From Dehalococcoidales bacterium (GTDB lineage: Bacteria; Chloroflexota; Dehalococcoidia; Dehalococcoidales; RBG-16-60-22): a stretch of 10,363 bases of DNA. Each line of letters starts with the position of its first letter. The first letter of the stretch is position 1. Below the pieces are notes generated by a model. It searched no databases. It saw only the letters and a list, made by a program, of their open reading frames with translations, and was not told the origin of the DNA. The stretch covers positions 1-10,363 of the forward strand of contig JAUWGD010000054.1 in assembly GCA_030606585.1 (NCBI GenBank), written 5' to 3'. Below, one piece after another: positions 6,395-10,363 of the stretch. Both the position numbers and the translations under genes were made by a program.

Positions 6395-6946
6395 ATGAAT
6401 CGACAGGAAGTCATGGAATCAATCAGGGATAACGTGGAGAACGCAAACCTGATTAAACACATGTTAGCCACGGAAGCCATTATGCAGGCACTGGCCAGGC
6501 GCATGGGCGAGGATGAAAACGAGTGGGGACTGGCCGGTCTGCTCCACGATATCGACGTCGAGCTTACCGAGGGGGATATGGCCAGTCACAGCAAGCTGGG
6601 AGCCGACCTGGCCCGCGACCTGGGGGCCAGCGAAGCGATTGCCAATGCCATCCTCTGCCACAACGAGACACACGGCGTCGCCCCGGAAACCAGTATGGAG
6701 AAGGCTCTTTTCTGTTCCGACCCGTTGACCGGCCTCATTACGGCGGCGGTCCTGGTGCGACCCGATAAAAAATTAGAGGGTCTTGAAGCAAAGTCGGTGC
6801 GTAAGAGGTTTAAGGAAAAGAGCTTTGCCGCCGGGGCCAACCGGGAGCAAATCGCCCGGTGTGCCGATATCGGCCTTGAACTCGATGAGTTCATCGCTAT
6901 CGGCCTGGAAGCGATGAGGGGAATTGCCCCGCACCTGGGTCTTTAG
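6395..6946 (+). CDS. HD-domain metal-dependent phosphohydrolase
   Basis: 183 residues, essentially one HD domain. Candidate metal ligands follow the family order: H22 (LIKHMLATEA), the H51-D52 pair in GLLHDIDVE, H65 (ASHSKLGAD), H89 (ILCHNETHG) and D109 (LFCSDPLTG). HDIG proteins usually show HDIG and a later HH pair; here these read HDID and CHN, so it is a variant of the HDIG type. HD enzymes hydrolyse phosphate esters of nucleotides or cyclic nucleotides; the substrate cannot be told from sequence. The C-terminal 60 residues are helical (VRKRFKEKSFAAG, GLELDEFIAIGLEAM). No membrane segment or signal peptide, so probably cytoplasmic. The ATG has GGGAG six bases upstream and its own promoter. 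It ends 4 bp from the convergent sbcC stop. Probably monocistronic. Confidence 0.9.
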   Translation: MNRQEVMESIRDNVENANLIKHMLATEAIMQALARRMGEDENEWGLAGLLHDIDVELTEGDMASHSKLGADLARDLGASEAIANAILCHNETHGVAPETSMEKALFCSDPLTGLITAAVLVRPDKKLEGLEAKSVRKRFKEKSFAAGANREQIARCADIGLELDEFIAIGLEAMRGIAPHLGL

Positions 6947-6950
6947 ACGG

Positions 6951-9533
6951 CTAATTTACCGAAATTGTTGAGCCTTCCGCCGTCTTGGTAACATCAATGC
7001 GAGTCGGGAAGGCGTCTTTCAGTTCGTCCATGTGGGTAATCACCAGTATCTTATCGAAGTCGTCCTGTATGGACTTAATCGCTTCCTGCAGCTTTTCCAG
7101 TCCGGTATTATCCTGGGTGCCGAACCCCTCGTCGATTATCAGGGTGGGTAAAGGCGCCCCGGCACGTTTGGTGAGCAGCCGTGACAGGGCGATGCGGATG
7201 GAGAAGTCGATGCGGAAAGCCTCGCCGCCGCTGAACATTTCATAGTTCCTGGTGCCCAGTTCGTCGGATATCGTAATGTCCAGCGTTTCCTGAACGGTAC
7301 CTTTCTTGGTCTCCCGCTGTGTCTCGAATTTCACGTGCATCCGGTTGTCGGTCATGCGGGCAAGCAGGCGGTTGGCCTCGATTTCAATCTCTGGGATGGC
7401 TACCTCGATGAGCAGGGCCTGTATGCCCCCCTTACCGAAAGCCCTGGCCAGCTCTCGGTAAATAGTCTCCTCTTTGGAGACCTGTGCCAGTTGTGCCTCT
7501 TTCTCTTTCTTCCTTACTTCCAGGTCGGCGCAGTGCTGGAGCTTGGCTTTAACGCTCCCTACCGCTTCCTGGGCCTGACTGCGCTGGCCGGCGAGGTCTC
7601 GGTACTCGGCCTCGGCGGCGGCTACCTCGTCCCGCAGGGCAGGAAGTCGGGTTAGCTCCGCCGTCAGGGCTTCTTTTTTCTCGTTATCGAGCTTGAGGCT
7701 GTCGCGGAGTCCCCGGGCGGCTTCCCCGGCACGCGCCGCCGCCTCTTTTTCCTCGTTGATAAGCCTTCCCGCCTCGTCAAGGTTATGCTTATCGCGTTCA
7801 TAAAGTTCCAGTTGCTTGAGCTGCTGCCGCGCATGTTCGTGCCCGGCCGCATCATAGTCGATTTTAGCGAGGTCAGCCTCGACGGCTACTAGGGCCTGCT
7901 GCTCGTTGATGGCAAAATCCCTTTTCGCCAGGTGCTGCTCGATTTCACTCAGGGTTTCCCGCAGTCCCGCCAGCTTTTTCTCGTCTTCTTCGATTTCGGT
8001 AATATCCTTGGTGAGGACGCTTATCTGGTCCTGGACTCTGGATTTCTCCTGGTTCAGGCTTGATTCCGTCTGGCTTTTCTCTTTCTGCAGCGTCTCGAAT
8101 TCCGCCCGTTTCTGCGCCAGGCTGTCCTGATTTGCCTTTAGTGCGTCCGATTTCTCCTGCTTTTCTTTAGTATATTTGGACTCAATAAGCGCCAGCCCTT
8201 CGCGGGTTAATTCGGTTTCGCAGAGAGGGCATTTTGCTTCCTGATGCGACTCCGTATGCGACGCTATGAGGTCGAGTTTTTCCGCCACCTCGCTAATTTC
8301 CCGTTCCAGTCGGGCTTTTTCGGCCTCAATATAACTTATCTGTCTCTGCACCTCCTGGGCGGACTGCTCTTTCCGGCGCAGCGCCGTTTCCGACTCTCCC
8401 AGCTGGCGCATCTGTGCCTGCGCCTGGTTGAGCTGATTTCTCAATTCGGTTAATTTCTGAGCTCTGGCTTCAAGATTACCGATTTCACGTTGAACGACGG
8501 TATGCTCGGTGGTCAGGCTGTGTCCGGCTTTGGTTATGGCAGCCTCCAGCTGTGCCTTTTGCCTGTCCAGGTTGACCGACTGCCGGAATTTCTGTTCCAG
8601 TTCATCGTTAGCCTTTTTTGCTTGCGTGAATTGTGCGTAGCCCGTTTCTATAGTTTCACGCCTACCGATTACCTCTTCGTAGGTTTTTATCCTGGATGAA
8701 TGTTGGGCGGCCTGCTCTTCCCAGCGCTGGAGGTCACGGTTGCTGTTGTCGATACGCGTCTCCAGTTCGTCAAGCTGCGCCTTCTTAGTCTCAAGAGCCT
8801 CTTTTTTCTGTCGCAATCTGTTCAGTCCGGCCTCTTTTTCCTTAACTATTGCGTCGATACGGGAGAGGGCATCCTGCGCCTGCTCCAGTTCCGCCTCGTA
8901 GGCTGGTTTTTGAGCTATCTCGATATCAATTTCGTTGATGGAATTTTCCAGCTGGTCGCTCTCCGATTCATGCTGCCTGGCGAGTGTTTTGGCTTTGTCT
9001 TCAAGCTCATCATAGATTTCGAGACCGAGGATATTGCCCAGCACCTCCTTGCGTTTGGCGGGAGCCTGCCGGGTGAACTCGTCGGCGTGTCCCTGGCGCA
9101 GGTAGGCGCTGTTGATAAAGGTGTCGTAGTCCATGTGCAGGATGTCTTTTATTTTTTTCTCCGTCTCGCTGATGGTATTGCCGGTGATGGGGCGGAAACC
9201 GTTACCGGCGCTTATCTGGAGTTCCAGTGACGGCTTTCCCGGACTGCTCTTTTTCTTGGGTCGGGAGCGCTTGCGGATGATGCGGTAGAGCTGGGGCCCT
9301 ACGGTAAAATCGAACTCAACCTCCATCTCCGTCTGCGTGGTGTGGATAAGGTCATCGTCGCTGCTGGCGCGGGCTTTGCCCCACAGCGCCCAGGTCATGG
9401 CGTCGATGATAGCCGATTTGCCGTTGCCGTTGTCGCCGGAAAGGCAGGCGAGATGGATGCCGGTAAAGTCCAGCGGCGGGACATTATCACGGTAGCACAT
9501 GAAGTTGCGCAGGCTGAGTTTGACGGGTATCAT
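6951..9533 (-). CDS. sbcC: SbcC/Rad50-type SMC-like exonuclease subunit
   Basis: 860 residues; the ATPase half of the SbcCD (Rad50-Mre11) nuclease, which opens hairpins and processes double-strand ends. The N-terminal lobe carries LRNFMCYRD, Walker A GDNGNGKS (33-40) and the Q-loop SAYLRQGHADEF (Q147). Residues about 175-430 form the ascending coiled coil rich in E, K, Q and L. The zinc hook is CPLC (C435, C438). The descending coil runs to about 690. The C-terminal lobe has signature FSGGEAFRIDFS (S768 on), Walker B LIIDEGFGTQD (D801, E802) and H-loop ITHMDEL (H834). All ATPase motifs are intact. Its length is closer to archaeal-type Rad50 than to the longer E. coli SbcC (about 1,050). GAGGT (9538-9542) is a good Shine-Dalgarno for the ATG at 9533. 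The usual upstream partner sbcD is absent; a cupin gene lies there, 21 bp away, probably cotranscribed. Confidence 0.95.
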   Translation of the reverse strand: MIPVKLSLRNFMCYRDNVPPLDFTGIHLACLSGDNGNGKSAIIDAMTWALWGKARASSDDDLIHTTQTEMEVEFDFTVGPQLYRIIRKRSRPKKKSSPGKPSLELQISAGNGFRPITGNTISETEKKIKDILHMDYDTFINSAYLRQGHADEFTRQAPAKRKEVLGNILGLEIYDELEDKAKTLARQHESESDQLENSINEIDIEIAQKPAYEAELEQAQDALSRIDAIVKEKEAGLNRLRQKKEALETKKAQLDELETRIDNSNRDLQRWEEQAAQHSSRIKTYEEVIGRRETIETGYAQFTQAKKANDELEQKFRQSVNLDRQKAQLEAAITKAGHSLTTEHTVVQREIGNLEARAQKLTELRNQLNQAQAQMRQLGESETALRRKEQSAQEVQRQISYIEAEKARLEREISEVAEKLDLIASHTESHQEAKCPLCETELTREGLALIESKYTKEKQEKSDALKANQDSLAQKRAEFETLQKEKSQTESSLNQEKSRVQDQISVLTKDITEIEEDEKKLAGLRETLSEIEQHLAKRDFAINEQQALVAVEADLAKIDYDAAGHEHARQQLKQLELYERDKHNLDEAGRLINEEKEAAARAGEAARGLRDSLKLDNEKKEALTAELTRLPALRDEVAAAEAEYRDLAGQRSQAQEAVGSVKAKLQHCADLEVRKKEKEAQLAQVSKEETIYRELARAFGKGGIQALLIEVAIPEIEIEANRLLARMTDNRMHVKFETQRETKKGTVQETLDITISDELGTRNYEMFSGGEAFRIDFSIRIALSRLLTKRAGAPLPTLIIDEGFGTQDNTGLEKLQEAIKSIQDDFDKILVITHMDELKDAFPTRIDVTKTAEGSTISVN

Positions 9534-9554
9534 CTCGACCTCATTTTAGCATAA

Positions 9555-9992
9555 TCATGTTTTCTTTTCGTCTTTGATATAGCGTCCGCCGGTGACGGTG
9601 GTGAAGTGGAAGATGGGACGGTCGACTCTCTTGATTACCAGGGGGCAGTGTGTCATGCCCGCCGGGACGAAGAGCATGGCGGTACGGGTGATGATGTGCT
9701 TTTCGTCTTCCAGCCAGATTTCTATTTCCCCGCCCAGGTCATAGGGGTCTTGCGGGTTACTGCCGAAGAAGCCGATAATCTCATCGGTATCATGGGTGTG
9801 GGGGGTAGCCTCGAGTGTGGTCGCGGGTTTCAAAAACCAGGAGGTATTCATGTGAAAAGCCCCCTCCACCACCTTATCGTCCATCCACAGGATGCGGGTG
9901 GCATACTTTGAATACTCGGCAGCGATTTTTTGTTTTTCTTCCGGGATTTTTAGCTCCGTCACGATATACTTGCCGTATTTTGATTTAGCCAT
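9555..9992 (-). CDS. Small cupin-fold protein
   Basis: 145 residues from ATG 9992 (MAKSKYGKYIVTELK). Cupin motif 1 is PHTHDTDEIIGFFG (H65, H67, E71); motif 2 is LFVPAGMTHCPL (P110, G112, H115). H/H/E/H is the usual cupin metal-binding set, so a metal-binding single-domain beta-barrel is likely. Enzymatic or sensory role unknown. I chose ATG 9992 because AAGGAG lies 10 bases upstream and the sequence from there looks like protein. The frame extends to GTG 10052, but that codon is only one base from a GGAGG, and the extension crosses a plausible promoter. Stop TGA at 9557-9555; the sbcC ATG follows after 21 bp, so the two probably share a message. No functional link to SbcC is known to me. Confidence 0.88.
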   Translation of the reverse strand: MAKSKYGKYIVTELKIPEEKQKIAAEYSKYATRILWMDDKVVEGAFHMNTSWFLKPATTLEATPHTHDTDEIIGFFGSNPQDPYDLGGEIEIWLEDEKHIITRTAMLFVPAGMTHCPLVIKRVDRPIFHFTTVTGGRYIKDEKKT

Positions 9993-10022
9993 TACAGTTG
10001 CGCTCCTTAATCCATATTTCCG

Positions 10023-10031
10023 ATTATCGCA
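10023..10031 (-). promoter_or_regulatory. Possible extended -10 promoter for cupin-sbcC
   Basis: On the minus strand TGCGATAAT (10031-10023) forms an extended -10 of the same TGC type as those of uvrA and cinA. The -35 region is weak (GTTAAA or TGTTAA at about 10045-10051). Transcription would begin near 10016, upstream of the ATG at 9992 and its AAGGAG. Confidence 0.4.
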
Positions 10032-10084
10032 GGTATACTGATATTTTAACACCTCCGCATGAACAATGATAACTTTCTGCTAAG

Positions 10085-10234
10085 AAGGGGGGAAGAAAAA
10101 GAAAGAGGGGCTACGCCCCTCTCTAAAATTTACCCCCTCCCCTTCATAAATCCCCAAGGGAAGGGGGTCAGGGAATAGGCTTAAGGATAAGTAAAGGACG
10201 CCACGAGGGTGGCGGGTGGGAAAAGATGCACAAG
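10085..10234 (-). repeat. Composite interspersed repeat, copy 4 (inverted)
   Basis: Occupies most of the gap between the cupin gene start and the 23S rRNA end; I see no gene in that stretch. On the minus strand it carries CTTTTCCCACCC (10225-10214), identical to copy 1, a small stem CGCCAC/GTGGCG (10199-10204 with 10209-10214), CTTATCC (10191-10185), and a long C-rich stem with one mismatch (10133-10144 with 10156-10167). The terminator-like hairpin comes last. The order of the two large hairpins is reversed relative to copies 1 to 3. Confidence 0.75.
10092..10122 (-). terminator. Terminator-like hairpin of repeat copy 4
   Basis: On the minus strand AGAGGGGC (10122-10115), loop GTA, GCCCCTCT (10111-10104), then TTCTTTTTCTT. 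The stem is 8 bp with a good T-rich tail. It lies about 140 bp beyond the rRNA terminator in the same direction, so it could serve as a backup stop before the cupin gene. Confidence 0.55.
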
Positions 10235-10256
10235 GGGGAGTGGCGTGGGGCTGGGA

Positions 10257-10289
10257 GAAAACAAAAAGAGGGGCTTTTTAGCCCCTCTT
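10257..10289 (-). terminator. Intrinsic terminator of the 23S rRNA transcript
   Basis: On the minus strand AAGAGGGGC (10289-10281), loop TAAAAA, GCCCCTCTT (10274-10266), then TTTGTTTTC. A perfect 9-bp stem with a strong T-tract, beginning about 28 bases after the rRNA 3' end. The arms are the same as in repeat copies 2 and 3. Confidence 0.85.
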
Positions 10290-10316
10290 GAACACTAACT
10301 AATATCAACTCTGAAG

Positions 10317-10363
10317 CAGGTCAAGCCCTCGACCATTAGTACGGTTTAGCTAAAAACATTACT
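10317..10363 (-). rRNA. 23S ribosomal RNA, 3' end (runs off right edge)
   Basis: On the minus strand the segment reads TTTAGCTAAACCGTACTAAT, then GGTCGAGGGCTTGACC. This matches the conserved 3' terminus of bacterial 23S rRNA (AGCTAACCGGTACTAAT...GAGGCTTAACC in E. coli; TACTAAT...GATCGAGGGCTTAACC in Bacillus, recalled). The terminal GGGCTTGACC would pair with the 5' end of the mature RNA in helix 1. The exact 3' end is uncertain by a few bases. Only about 28 bases separate it from a terminator, so no 5S gene follows. Confidence 0.92.

Noticed and set aside
8700..9230. 176-codon plus-strand frame opposite sbcC
   Set aside because: Lies antisense to the SbcC coiled coil; its Leu/Phe-rich content is the expected complement of Glu/Lys/Gln codons.
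9993..10052. Extension of the cupin gene to GTG 10052
   Set aside because: GGAGG is only one base from that GTG, the added residues do not look like part of a cupin, and the region contains a likely promoter and the AAGGAG for ATG 9992.

Overview
The window reads as ordinary bacterial chromosome with GC-rich housekeeping genes (one uvrA line counts 35 of 60 bases G/C) and short intergenic gaps crowded with C/G-rich hairpins. The gene content (uvrA, cinA, an HD phosphohydrolase, a Rad50-like sbcC, a 23S rRNA followed directly by a terminator) would suit Chloroflexota of the Dehalococcoidia type. That assignment is inference from gene flavour and rRNA layout, not from a decisive marker.

Layout, left to right. 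At 1-158 (minus) is the N-terminal part of a Smr-domain protein that runs off the left edge. It is divergent from uvrA (475-3288, plus), with an interspersed repeat between them. Directly behind uvrA, 40 bp downstream and in the same direction, is a strikingly AT-rich gene (3329-4639). It encodes a 436-residue protein with a PIN-nuclease-like pattern, and it is bracketed by a 15-bp direct repeat matching at 14 of 15 positions. After a second repeat cluster come cinA (4923-6098), a third repeat cluster, and an HD-domain phosphohydrolase (6395-6946). The HD gene converges with sbcC (6951-9533, minus) across only 4 bp. Upstream of sbcC, in the same direction and 21 bp away, is a small cupin gene (9555-9992, minus). 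The right end holds a fourth repeat, a strong terminator and the last 47 or so bases of a 23S rRNA on the minus strand.

Functionally, uvrA (excision repair) and sbcC (double-strand end and hairpin processing) are repair genes, but each lacks its usual partner here: there is no uvrB and no sbcD. CinA keeps a recognisable N-terminal domain, but its NMN-deamidase domain looks degraded.

Two things deserve most attention. The first is the AT-rich cargo gene, with its flanking direct repeats, parked behind uvrA without a promoter of its own. The second is the composite intergenic repeat, whose core hairpin (arms AAGAGGGGC / GCCCCTCTT) appears four times between genes and is also the terminator hairpin of the rRNA gene.
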